A stretch of DNA of 64,000 nucleotides, from positions 29,509,493-29,573,492 of the forward strand of contig NC_044573.1 in NCBI RefSeq assembly GCF_901933205.1. The letters are read 5' to 3'. How positions within the stretch are numbered: position 1 is the first letter of the stretch; each line of letters opens with the position of its first letter. The notes under the pieces are model-generated. The model did no database searches and was not told the DNA's origin. It worked only from the letters and a program-made list of their open reading frames with translations. The DNA is from Camarhynchus parvulus. Lineage: Eukaryota; Chordata; Aves; Passeriformes; Thraupidae. Below are positions 1 to 12,200 of the stretch, piece by piece. Made by a program: the position numbers and the translations under genes.

Positions 1-298
1 CAAGTGAAACCTCAGTACAGAAGAGGAAGACTGTCTTGTACATATCGTGCAATGATCTAATACTGGTCTTTCCCAAAAAGATGGAGAGAACTTCTGTCTA
101 CTCTGCTGCTTGGTGCCTCTAGGCAGAACTTGTGTCCCCTCAGTAAAATGCTTCCCAAATGCTAAGACAAGCATTTAGTGGCTTGTCTGCAGTATCTAAT
201 GGATTTTTTATAAAAATATCTTTTGAAGAGGGACAGGATATGTCTCCTGAGAAATAAAACTTTATGGTCTGGCATTTCTTATCAAAATAGTCCCTGCA

Positions 299-314
299 TG
301 AATGAATGAATGAA
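299..314. repeat. (GAAT)n microsatellite, about 4 units
   Basis: Tandem tetranucleotide units are directly visible. Confidence 0.8.
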
Positions 315-1729
315 ATTGGTAACTTGTTTCTTGGATTTCCAATGTGTTACCATGGCTGTGACTAAAGAGAGAGAGAAGGGTACTCTCTGGATTAAATTCT
401 GTAGATTGTAATTATATTGGTTTAATAGCTTTCATTTCAATTTACATGCCAATTTACATTTCACTATTTTGACTTTTAGTGCTCAGTGAGAAGGAGATCA
501 CAAACTACTCATCACAATGTCTTTGAGGCTGTTGCTTATCACATCATAAACATTCCCCTAAAAAGAGAAGGTGACCCTAACCATCCTTCATTTCCATTGC
601 TATCCAGCAGCGTGTTCACAGGTCACCTGAAGGTGCAGGGACAAGGGGCAGTTACCTGTTGAATGCACTTCTTTGAATTACTGCGCCTGTAAAAATGATC
701 ATTCTGTCTCTGAGTGGCTGTTCACAGAAATCCCACTTTGGTGATGAGCCAGCAGACTTGAGAAATGAATATTTGGGATTTTAATCAGCTAACCTCTTGA
801 ACAGCCACTCAACTAACCTGAAAAGCATAAACATATGAACTCCAGTAGGAGGAACTACTGAGTAGCAAACATATGCAGGAAGCTGCAGTTTACCCGTTAA
901 GACATCCTGCCACAATTACTTGGGAAAAAATGAAGCATAAGGTGAATTGAAGGAGTCAGCCTGTTGATACTGTAAGTCATTTGAAGTTGTAGATCCACAA
1001 GGAAAGTCCAGGAGTTGGGACAGGGGTGAGCAAAAAGGCAAGGAGTCCAAGAGGAAATTCTTTAAGTGTGTCATTTTGTCCTGGAAATAATAAAAGGTAG
1101 TGTTTTCCTAATATTCAGAAGGTGGAATCACATTTCCCTGGAGCTGAATGAGAGTTAGGTGGAAAATACTGATAACTGTATGTCAATTAAGGTAAACATT
1201 GGCACTGATATTAAGGATGAATTTTGGATGAGATCTCAGTATTCAGGAAAAATGATAAAATAATTTGGATAAAGACTAAATCTCACAGGAATAGGGTGAA
1301 GAGTATCTTGTTTCATTATAAAGGATACAAAAATCTAAGGCAAATTTTTAGATCGAACAGCAAGGTAAGAATTAAAGTCCTAAAAATTAACTTTTTAACT
1401 GGTGGAATGCAATCACTAATCCTTTTTGACACCTGGGAATGTGAAGATAATGGAAATTGGATAAACTGGGTCTTCTATTCCTGGATATTCCTTAATTACT
1501 AGTCATCTAACTAACTAAAACCTTGGTTGAGTCATACCTTTATTAAATAGTCAATGCAGTAAGTCAGAGACTATTCTGATGTCCCCAGTGATGTTATCAG
1601 CATAGAGTTATATCAAATAAATTAGAAATTGTAATGGAAATAGAGAGGCATAGAAGTGAGTCAGACATGCTAGCAGTGCCTTACTTACCCTTGCTAATAT
1701 TTGCTATATAAAAACCACAAGGTATTTGT

Positions 1730-2090
1730 CACAGCATGTCTTGCAGTTGAGACAGCCACACAGGGTATCACCATACAATTTCAGAAAGCTTCAACCCATG
1801 CAGAGTAACACCAGACCACTGCAGGTGTCTGCCCATACAACATAACACTACACCACTTCAGAAAGCTGCAAGCATCTGCCCTTCTCATTCTTTAGCCCAG
1901 CCTTTTATACCCCTCATGCATTTGCACCTGTGTGCCCTCTGTTCCCTTTGGTGGTTGGTCAGTGCCCCTGGGCACTCCATGGCTCATTGCTGTCAATGCT
2001 GCTCACCTGCTTCTCACAGCTGTAGCCCATTGGGGATGAGGCTGGGCTGCAGCCCCACTCCCAATTACCACAAACAGCGTGCCTACATAT
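1730..2090 (-). mobile_element. Endogenous-retrovirus LTR remnant, minus orientation
   Basis: The minus strand reads a TATAAAAGG box at 1909-1901 inside a locally GC-richer block that stands out from the AT-rich flank. Its wording (GGCTGGGCT after the TATA box, repeated CTGC-rich segments upstream) resembles avian ERV LTRs. No adjacent coding region is visible, so it is likely a solo or truncated LTR. Boundaries are approximate and the family is not assigned. Confidence 0.5.
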
Positions 2091-4129
2091 TTCTAGTTGC
2101 AAAGTCTTTCTCTGGATTTGACCTTTATCTTGGACATTGCTAAGTTAACAAAGTTTTCCTGAATTTCTAAGAGTTAATGTATGCATGGCTCTTGGTGCTC
2201 GGAAGGCAGTGCTAATCACTGGAAAGGACATGGGATTTTGGCTTTTATGAAATTAGACTCACCTCAGGAATATCCTGCTTGTGGGATGCAGATACAGGCA
2301 CCAACTCCTACAAAAACATCAATATACTTGAAACAGCACCTTGCACATTCCATGCAATCAGTTTTCAGTATTTGTGTCAACAGAAACACACTCATATACT
2401 GCTGCCAGATGTTCTTCAATACTTTCAAAAATTATGTGTTAGTTTAAATATTAAAAATAAATATGGTCAGTGAATGAGGTGACTGAATAAGAAAACAGTG
2501 GATTGTGGCATAAACTATGACTATTCTGACCAAATTTTGGTTACAGCTGACCCGAATCTAGAGGCAGAAACAGAGGGTGTAGATAAAGAAAATTATTCTA
2601 TGGAATTAACAAATCTTTCAAGTTAAAACTTAGCTGAAATGTTACATTCTTGAAACAATCTCGTTCCAGTCAGTGGTTTTGTGAGATTTAGAAACCTGGA
2701 CAGAAAACAAATCCTCCCCTTCATGCCATTCACAAGCTCTTTTCCATAGTTTTTGTTAATTCTTAGCCACTGTCACATAAAATCTCATCACACAGCCAAG
2801 CTCCAGGCTTCTCATGAATCACCACCTAAGAAGAAAAAGTTCTGTGAAAAGTGAGTATCTTGAGGTACCCACAGATCAATGGCTCCCAATTAAGGTGTCC
2901 GTTCTAAAGCAGCAGGAAAGAATAGAAGTGCCTTCCCTCATCTCACTGGCTTGGATTACCTCTGAAAATCAGAGTAAAAGGGCAGGAAAATTCTTCTGGG
3001 TGACACAAAGGGAGGAAGAAAAATTCACACAAGTGAATGCACTCTCTAAGCCAATTCTGGACGTGTTCTTCTTTACATTCTCAAACACAGACCTTTGTGA
3101 GTTAGGTCTTCTCTCATAGAGACTAATTAAATGTCATATTTCAAGTACTTGTATTCTCTTGATCATCTGTTAAATATTTCTGTTTTGCTGACATGGTGTT
3201 CCTTTTTTGTCAGTTTAGGCACCACAACACTGTCTCACAACTTAAACAGCAGTAACTTGAATAGCAAATCAACATTAAAACATTCAGAGGGTAACTTTGT
3301 TTAGTTACTTTAAAAAAACACAACAAACCGTGTTAATTTAGGAATTTGAATGCTTATTACAATATTCTGGAGGTATAGAGGATTCCTGGGAGTGAAAAGT
3401 CTTGAATTGAGATCTTGAATTCCTATAGATTATGACAGCTGGGAGGAATGACTTGTGGTTCAAGTAATTAACTGCACCTCTTTAGATGTTTGAAGAGCTG
3501 GCTGTAAACAAATTAAGTGTAAGGATACTATCTCACGTATGGCCAGGACATGAAAATACCTGATAAATATTCTTGAAGCATAGAGAGAGAGAAAAAAAAC
3601 TCTTCTGAATACATAGTAGATTGTTGTTGTCACAAAACATAGATTATTTCCATAAATTAACTGAAAAGCTCTATGAAAATTAACATTCACTGTAACCTGA
3701 AAGTAGTGAGCTAATGCATGGTATTGAGGAAAGAGAGTGGAACAAACCCCTAGACAGGCTCAGAGAAGATAGGAAATGGGGACTGGACCTTGGCAAACAA
3801 GAAAGAGATGATCTCAAGTATCTGATGCAATACATGATACAGCTGAGATAACAATATACTATTCATCTCTATTTTTGCTATTATACTGGATGGAGAATAA
3901 AACCATCTGCAGTGTAAGTTATGTAACTCAGCACATTAATTTGTACTTTCCCTGCTATTTCCCATATAGGCTTTTACTTGTAAAAGTGTCAGTGCACATC
4001 TTCCACCTGTGGAGGCATTCAAGATTACACACTGTTTCTCCATTGTAATTAAGCTAAAAGGCTAGACCAGGAAAAAAAACATCTAGGAATGAATACATGT
4101 AGTTCTTGTGCTGATTTTTGGATATGAAC

Positions 4130-4567
4130 TGTTTTCCCCTCTGCCCCTGCAGTGAGTATACTGGGCATGTGCAAGAACAGGGGAGGGGGAAAAGCCAGGT
4201 CAACTGACCCAAACTGTCCAAAGGGATATTGCATAAACATGATGTCATGTTCAGCACCAAAGACTTCAGGAAAGAATGAGGATAAGGGACATTTGTTCTC
4301 ATTGAATCTGTCTTACCAAGTAACCATTATGTGTGCTGAGGCTCTTCCCAGAAAACAGCTAAACATCTGCCTGCCAGTGTGAAGCAGAAAATAAATTCGT
4401 TAATTTGATTTTCTTGTGTGTGCAGCTTTGCTTCACTTATTAAACTGTCTTCATCTTGGCCCCCTTCTTTTCAGCTTCTGATCTTGCAATTCTTTGCCCC
4501 ATTCTGTTTGGGCAGGGCAGGGTGGGGCAAGCCACTGGGTACTTAGCTGATGGTCAACCCACCACAA
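4130..4567 (+). mobile_element. Endogenous-retrovirus LTR remnant, plus orientation
   Basis: It shares the order of motifs of the LTR at 34752: GTGCAAGAA, AGCCAGG, CAACTGACCCAAACT, AAAGGGATATT and ATGATGTCATG. It then continues into the 3' part that the other copy lacks: TTATTAAACTG, CATCTTGGCC and a terminal GGTCAACCCACCACAA. The 5' part is degraded. No internal viral genes flank it, which suggests a solo LTR. Family resemblance is from memory of songbird LTRs. Confidence 0.55.
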
Positions 4568-5699
4568 GTTCTAACATCAATATTATGATTACTTGGGGAA
4601 AAATCTTTTGCAATTGCAAAGTCAGATTTTTTTCTTCCTTTTTTGCAGATGTAGTTCTGTGGCACAACTTCTAAAAATACATTAAAATGGTAAAAGTTAT
4701 CCAACACCAGCAGGTTTCTTGTATTTGAATCTAAGTAAATCTATAGAGGAGAGAGAAGAAATGTTTTACTTAATTTTAATTAATTAAATGTTTGACTTAA
4801 ATCTCACTTTTTTGTTACTCTGCTCATGATGTTGTGTCTGTGTATTGTTATTTCCTGTATGCCGTGGACTTTCTGCAAGAGGATATCCCGGGATGGTGAC
4901 CTCCAATAGAAAGCCAAAGGACTCCAGCCGGAGGAAGGGCCTTTTATCATCTCAACAGATGCCCAGGACTTTGTCAAGTAGTAGCTGCATTTTGCCACAG
5001 CAGATGCATTTGAACACTCTTGAATGGCAAAAGGAAAAACAGTCCAGTCATGGGGTGTAAGTGAAAAACTGTGTTGCCAAATAAAGGTATCTGAAGGAAG
5101 AAGCTTTTTTGGAGATTATTAAAGAGATAGTGTAGACTGCATATCTTGTTTAGTATTACATAAATAGAATTAGTTTCATACTAATTATATCTGGAAAACT
5201 CATGGTTAGGATATTCCTGAGTATCATCACAGAATAATGCTGTGTGGGTCATTTCAAGGATTGCAACCCACAGTTTAGAGCTACAAGGAAATGCAGACAA
5301 AACAATTATACTTGTAAATAATCTGGTTCTCTAATTAAAAAAAAAATCCATATTTAGTAGTTGGAACTGTTCTACTTCTGTTCCCACACAGCTAAACTGG
5401 ACAGAAAACATACTGGTCTCCATCAGATATTCCAGACACAAACATTCCTGGTGTAGTTTTGCTTAATCTAGATAGTTTAACAAGAACAAGTGAGATCTGA
5501 GAAAGCCCAAGCAAAAAATATGGATCAAAGATATTTTTTGTCATATAGTTTCCTGCAGACTCACAGAAAATAACCTGTGTATCATGCAGAATCTAGGAAT
5601 TTAAGTTTGTATCTAGGAGATTTTAAATTTTGTTGTCATCATAAGTCACTGAAACACAAGCAAAAAGTTCTACATGTGAAAGAATAAAAAAGCAAAATT

Positions 5700-5705
5700 T
5701 TTATT
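5700..5705 (-). promoter_or_regulatory. Polyadenylation signal AATAAA (distal)
   Basis: Second canonical hexamer on the minus strand in an A/T-rich stretch, followed by a T-rich run that could serve as the downstream element. Confidence 0.5.
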
Positions 5706-5725
5706 TTTGTAAGGTTTAATAACAT

Positions 5726-5731
5726 TTTATT
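5726..5731 (-). promoter_or_regulatory. Polyadenylation signal AATAAA (proximal)
   Basis: A canonical hexamer on the minus strand, 279 bases past the DNAH5 stop. The second copy follows 26 bases later, so either may be used. Confidence 0.55.
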
Positions 5732-6009
5732 TGACATTTTTAAAGCAAGTATCCATTTAAAGTAATATAATGCATACTTCAAAGACTACAAGCAATGAAC
5801 TTATTGGAAAGATTTACTTCAAAACTATCAACAAACAGTCAAGGCAAACTGAATTTGCTGACAGCAGAGAAAAAACATCAGTAAGCCAAGACTGAAATGC
5901 AATTTCTAGTATAATGACAAGTAGCTGCCAAATAAAGAGCAGTAGAAGAATTACACATTTAATTTGTTACTGGTGCCACACACTCTTCTGCCATAGTAGG
6001 AAAAGCAGC

Positions 6010-6297
6010 TTACTTGATGTCACAGAGAAGAGCCACTCCTCTCAGAATCCAGTGGTCTGGAGACTTTGCTGTCTTTAAAAATACCTCTGTAATAAAGTTC
6101 AAATCTGTCCTCTTGGGCTTCTTGTAAAGAGGACAAACATAGAGCCTGGGATCCCTAGGTCTGGTTGAATCAACAGCAAACATGTGGAGCACAGGCAGCT
6201 GGACAAAAAGAATCTTTGGTGAAGACTCAACAAGTATGCTTCTTCGTTTGTCCCAGCCTGCACCCTCCAAGAAGAGCCCGTAGATATAAACTCCTTC
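6010..6297 (-). CDS. DNAH5: DNAH5 terminal coding exon and stop
   Basis: 95 codons plus TAA (6012-6010). [20 protein letters not shown], then [38 protein letters not shown] and [17 protein letters not shown]. GVYxxGLFLEGAxWD, PVxxxxA and YxCPxYKxxxR are the terminal dynein signatures. The length of the C-terminus matches human DNAH5 as I remember it. Confidence 0.97.
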   Translation of the reverse strand, partial: EGVYIYGLFLEGAGWDKRRSILVESSPKILFVQLPVLHMFAVDSTRPRDPRLYVCPLYKKPKRTDLNFITEVFLKTAKSPDHWILRGVALLCDIK

Positions 6298-9200
6298 CTG
6301 TGTGAAGAGTAAGCAGATAAATCACAACATATAAAGCATAATAATTTTTTAAACCATTAAAAAAAGTGTATGTTTTATAGTAAAAAATATCTGGCATTGA
6401 ATCTCTTCAAACTATTTCACTTTGAACTACAATATAATCCTTTTTCAGAAGATAATGCTACTGAAATGGAGGGCAACAAAAGTTGTTTAATAAACTCTAT
6501 ATACTACAAAGTTTCATGTAAAGTTTACTATAAATTCCAAAAATTAACAGGTGGTACAATGAAAACAGTTCTTTTAACTAAATATTTTTCTCACTTAATT
6601 AATAGCTTCATACTTAGTGTTTGGCTTCTATGCTGAGCAAAAACATTAAGGTGAAGACAGTAGTAACTTTTTCCTCTATCAATCCAAAACGACTCAATTG
6701 TGCATAATATAAACTAAATACCAAAATTAATACTGAAACATCTTTGCATGTCATACGTACAGAAGGAGGTGATATGATTTCTTCCTTGGTTAGCTTTAGC
6801 ACGTCATTATGAACTGCAACTTTATCTAAAGCCCAGTCTTTATGTGCTCGAGTCGCTTCTTGTTTCATTGCTGTCAGGAATCCTTGAAAAATTAAGCCAT
6901 GCATTTAGTATTTATCTCACATTATAAAATAAAATATTGCTCAGTTATTAGCATGGTTCTGCACTGAACTTGCAGACAGATAATCAGAGTTGTATTAAAA
7001 AAGGAGCATCCTGACTAATGATAGCAAACTTTGCTTTGAGATCAAAATAGGAACAAATGACAAAAGCGGCATACTGTGCATTACACCAAGAAAAATATTT
7101 TTAAATGACATGTACTTTTTTCTTCTATTAAATTTCTATTAAGAAATATTTGGTCAGGACACTGACTAACAAATATTATCATAAGGCAATTAACTACAGG
7201 ATCCATGATAAAGGTGTCTTTCAAGAAAGAATTTCAAGGCAAACAAGTTATCCATTGGGTGAGCTGATGTTTATGTAAAGGCAACTTAGCTAAAAGGTGG
7301 AGGTGTTTTAAATGAAAGAAGTAGAATAAATTTCATTGATGGAAAATAGAAAATATGTGTCTGAATATGATAATAAAATCACTATGTGAGTGTGGGGAAT
7401 CTAGTCAATGCAGTGCCTATGAGGAATGAAAAATGTATGTTTTGTTAGGGGAATAAAGGGTGTCAGATAGAAATAAAGGTAGAGGATGACATAAGTGACC
7501 AGCAAATTAGGTGATTTTTTTGAGTATTGTTTGAAACAGACTTTACAGAAATTTGAAACAGGAAAAGTTTGAGATGCTAAGGGCTGAATAGTTTAAGCAC
7601 AGATGACTGAGCAGCAAAGAGGTTTGAATGTGTTATAAAGTAAAAAGCTACAAAAACAGAGACACCAGTACCAAATACCTGGTTGTTTCTGTGCGTGTCA
7701 GAAGATAACAATGAAGTCACCAAAAACTCGATATCTGCTATTTTAAGCTATGAGATGAAGAACTACTTGGAATTGAGAGTCATAGAGATCAAGACGAAGA
7801 AAGAGAAGTTAACATAGAGAACTGCATTCTTAATAGTGAATTTCCTGGTGAGCAGTATTACAAATATAGTCTGATCTTACAAATATACTCACCTCACCTC
7901 TACCCACAGCACACATTTTGCACTTAGCAAACCTCTTTCTAGCTGAAGGACTACTTTTGGGTTTTTTTTAACACAGAGGTTGAAGCAATAATAAAGCTCA
8001 AGACCATCTGTATCTCAGGTTTGTTGCCCGTTAGGCTAAATGTTTTAATTTGTCAAAAGAATGTGGTCCATTATCTTCTTTTACACCACTGTGAGCGCTG
8101 CTTTTGAATCATCAGAGATCAGTTTGCTTATTAGCTGTGCCACTTAGTATACAAATGATGTTTGACTGACATCCCAATACCATCTTTTAATAATAAATTG
8201 GATGTACTCCAGGCACATCAGTTGTTTCTGAAAGTGACTCTAAACCAGACTTTGTTATTAGTAGTTTTTACAGTTCTGGCAGTAGGAAGGCCAGTAAGAA
8301 CAGAAGCATCACAAAGCAAAGGTAACTCATATAGCATTCAAGAATTAGTTCTTGAATGTTATATGAGTTAGTTCTAATCAAAACAAAAGTTTTAGGTTAG
8401 TTCTAATTAAAACAAAAACACAAAAAAAAACCCTCAAAGCTGTCACGCACAAGTTTCTTATGAGAATTTTGTATGTGTAGTTGTATAGGCTGAAGGAGAT
8501 TCTCTTAGGAACACACACCTTATAAGGTAATGGGTTTTTTTACTCACGGAGATGGTTAAAATTTGTTTTACCTCCTCTTTCCTCTAAATGGTAAAAATAT
8601 CAAGCTATAACAGATAATGATAGATAATGTTTACTTGTACTTCACAGCATATCTTTGATGGATTTGAAGAAACTGTTCATTAAATAACCTGTGAAATGGA
8701 TACATACATTTTGATGATTCTTTGTGAAAGACAAAGAACTGCTATAAATTGTGGTACTATTGCACGTTCATAGCCCACGTTGGAAGAGACATGGAAAGTT
8801 CACCTGGTCCAACCTTTCATGGGAAAGGGAAGACTAGATGAGGTTATCTAGCACCATTCAATTACATCTTGAAAACCTCCAGAAGTGGGGACTCTACCAT
8901 GTCTCTGATGAGGCTGTTCCAGTGAGTGATTGCTCTTACTGTCCTGTAAAAAGTCATTTTGTTGCTGCTGTAACATCTTGCTCTAGATTAAAGCTCTTCC
9001 ATACTCGCAACTTACAGTTTGGAATGAGTTAAACAGCTTCAAACCAGAGAAAAATAGTACTTTCTTTAAAAGCTGTATCATTATTATTAAGTATACTTTC
9101 TTTAGAAGTTGTATAATATCACGCTGCATATGTCAGCAAGATTAAGTGTTTTATTTACCATATGTTTTCCTTCTTGTAATATAAAAACTGTGGGTTTGGG

Positions 9201-12200
9201 TCAGACTAAAAGATCAGAGAACCATAGAATCACATAGAATGTTTGGGTTGAAAGGGACCTTAAAAAAATCATCAAGTTCCAACTCATCTGTCATGGTCAG
9301 TGTCACACACACAAAAAAAAAAAGAATTCCACTAGACCAAGTCCAATCCCACCTCATCTTAGACACTGCCAGGAATGGGGCACCCACACTTCTTTTGCCA
9401 ATCTGTTCCAATGCCTTAACCCCTCACAGTAAAAAATTTATAGTATCAGTTCTAAACCTACCCGTTTACAGTTTAAATCTGTCCTCCCTTGTCCTATCAC
9501 TAAATGCAGTTGTGCAAAGTCCCTCTCCAGCTCTCTTGTAGCCCCCTCTAGGTACTGGAAGGTGCTATAAAAGTCACCCCCAGAGCCTTTTCCCCCTGGC
9601 TAAATGGCCCCAACTCTCTCTTCCTGCCTTCATATGAGAGGTGCTCCAGCCCTCTGATTGTCTTCATGGCCCTTTGCTTCAGTTGCTCCAGCAGGTTCAC
9701 ATCCTTTCTGTGAGGGTCCCAGAGCTGGATGCAGCACTCCAGGTGGGCTCTCACGAGAGCAGAGCAGAGCAGAGCAGAGCAGAGGGGCAGAACCACCTCC
9801 CTTGCCCTGCTGGCCATGCTCCTTTCAATGCAGCCTAGGCTAAGGTTGGCTTTCTGGGCTGTAAGTGCACATTGAACCCATTTTTCATCTTGGCTCCTGT
9901 GACACATGCTGGCAGCATAACCATCTAAATACTACTATTCAATACATTACTACTCAAGTCTTTTCAGTAGCCTTACCTTGCGGATTAAAGAATCCAGTTA
10001 TCCAAAAAACCTTTGGTCTTCCTTGAAATATCCAATTAGATAATTGAGCATTTCTGTCCAAAAGTTCAGTAAACCAGAAGCCAAGTGTGGAAGACTCCCA
10101 AGACACTCTTCTCCATACTTGAGGGATTCGAGCATCATACATGTTATCAAGTGCATCTCTTAAATTCTGAAAGAATTAAATAATATTCAAAGTAAATAAA
10201 TCAAGTTAATAGTTTAAAGCACTGTATTCCATATGTAGTAGAAGTACTTTACTTGCCTCGCTCATAACAATAGTTCCATCTATGGCTAGTTTCAGATCAT
10301 TCAAACTGGTGCGGACAACTGTGATCACTCTCTGCATGCGGTCAATTTCTTGACGAAGAAAAATGTTCATAGAGTTTAGTATTCCCATTTTAACTAAACG
10401 AGCCTTTACCTAAATTATAAAAGCACAGAAGGAATTTTAGTTAAGTCTAAATCGTTGAAATGCCATTGTAGTATGCAACATTTTAACTACTCATGTGTTC
10501 AGAAAAGTAAATATTAGATTTGTGTATTATTCAGCTAACATTTATCTCCTTAAAACTGCTGCAGTTTTTACTTTTTGTCTAACAGTACCCAATTACACAT
10601 GATTTTGCTAGAACAGGACTTCTCCCAGAAGGCCCAGGAGACTGCTGTCACAAAATGTCAAGACTGACTTTTTTCTGTTTTCCCAAGTAGCTTTGCAAAT
10701 CCAAGTGTAGTCTCCCCAACATATCTCCATGGCCAATTGTCAGATGTCTTGACTTTAGATAAAAAAACTTCATACCAATTCATGCTGGTAGCAATAAGGG
10801 TGTTGGTTCCTTACTTGAATCTGCTACGTTTATATGATCTTTTGTACAATTTGATGTTTCTTTTTTGGAATGTGTAGTGGGAAAACTCAATAGAGAGAAC
10901 AGTAGGACAAGACTAAGGTTAGCTTGCCTCATGAGGTACGTAATCTGGAGGAAGTTTCTCTAGCATGTCTTCAGCCAAACGATAAACAACTGATTCACGA
11001 GTTTCTCCAGATCCTCCACCACTTTCTTTAGGCTGAATGTTGGTAATAGTATCCAGAACATCAGCTGATGTATTTCTCTGGTATCTGAGAGGATGAAAAA
11101 CATGCTATAAATTACATAGAATTTTTTAATAGTTAATGATAACTTTGTAGAACACACAAAAAACAGTGTGCCATGAAGTCAAATCAAAACTCGCACAAAA
11201 TTGGTTTCCTTTGCATCCTGCACCAACCATAATACACTGCATAATACACTGATCATGAAGGTTTGGTTCACCAAAGTTTTAAAGCATATGAACTTCCCTC
11301 TTCCCTCTTATATACTTCCTGTGTGCCTAATTCAGGGATAAGAAGGAGGTCTGCAAGCTGAGATTGTGAGGTGGCAGAAAAACCTACGATATCAGGGATT
11401 CTGAGGAAAGGGAAGGAAATGGCATATTCCTGATTAATGTCTTCTAAAGAGCTATTTGTTGAGAAGAAGCAATAAAAGTTTTGTAACAAGGAAGAATATT
11501 TGCCTCATTTAATTACTTCTTAAAAGTGCAATGCAGAAACAGGAAAAGGTGGAGGTATAACTCTGAAAGCTGCCCCTCTGATAATTAGTAAATCTATTCT
11601 GCTTTCAGATGTTTCAGGATTAATGACAAGGGCTGCTAGATTTACAGCACTGCAGGTAAAAAACTTCTATTCCATAGTGAAGCATGGGCAGTGCTAATGC
11701 AAATTAATGTTCTGAGTCAATACAAAAGTGTGAATTAAATTTGTGTGGCATTGCATAATGAAAGATGGTAGACCACATCAGTCCTTCAACAGAATAATTA
11801 TAGGAGTATTTTTGTTGGAGTGCTATCCAGTGGTGTAGAGCTATGAGAGGAAATAAGAAAGAAAGCCTGAAGTACTGAAGTGTCAGCAATGCCTACTTTT
11901 ACCTTATGGAATCAGCTACACGAGGAACAGACATCAATGGGTGATGTAAGGACATACATTTACACTGATTCAAAGCATAGATTTGCATGTCAGCATTACT
12001 TTTCAACTTTCCTATGATATCCATCTCCTCTGTTACTTTGTCATACATAATTATATAAGACATGAAACCAAGGATAGAATGTGTGAACTAAAGTGCCTAA
12101 AGATGCTTTGGATACAGTGTCACAATACCAGAGAAGCTAGATACTACAGTATTTCAGAAAAAAAAAAAAAAAGAAGTGTGAACGCAATTATAAAGACTAT

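Larger units (their letters stand above)
1..5689. other. Intergenic flank downstream of DNAH5
   Basis: No gene is recognisable. The stretch holds a GAAT microsatellite near 299, a minus-strand LTR remnant near 1.7-2.1 kb and a plus-strand LTR remnant near 4.1-4.6 kb. In human the 3' side of DNAH5 faces a large gene-poor interval, which is consistent. The open frames here are short and show no recognisable protein motif. Confidence 0.6.
5690..6009 (-). other. DNAH5: DNAH5 3'UTR (probable)
   Basis: AT-rich sequence directly after the stop codon, running to two AATAAA hexamers at about 280 and 305 bases downstream. No open frame. The true cleavage site cannot be read from sequence alone, and a longer 3'UTR using later signals is possible. 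Confidence 0.6.
6883..9976. other. DNAH5 intron, 3.1 kb
   Basis: Contains two CR1 fragments (8768 and 9221 onward), a strong hairpin at 8323-8370 and an adjoining 22-base duplication. The rest is AT-rich with nothing recognised. Confidence 0.7.

Noticed and set aside
9641..9843. Plus-strand open frames rich in Ser, Pro and Gln
   Set aside because: Antisense reading of the CR1 ORF2 remnant with its GAGCA array.
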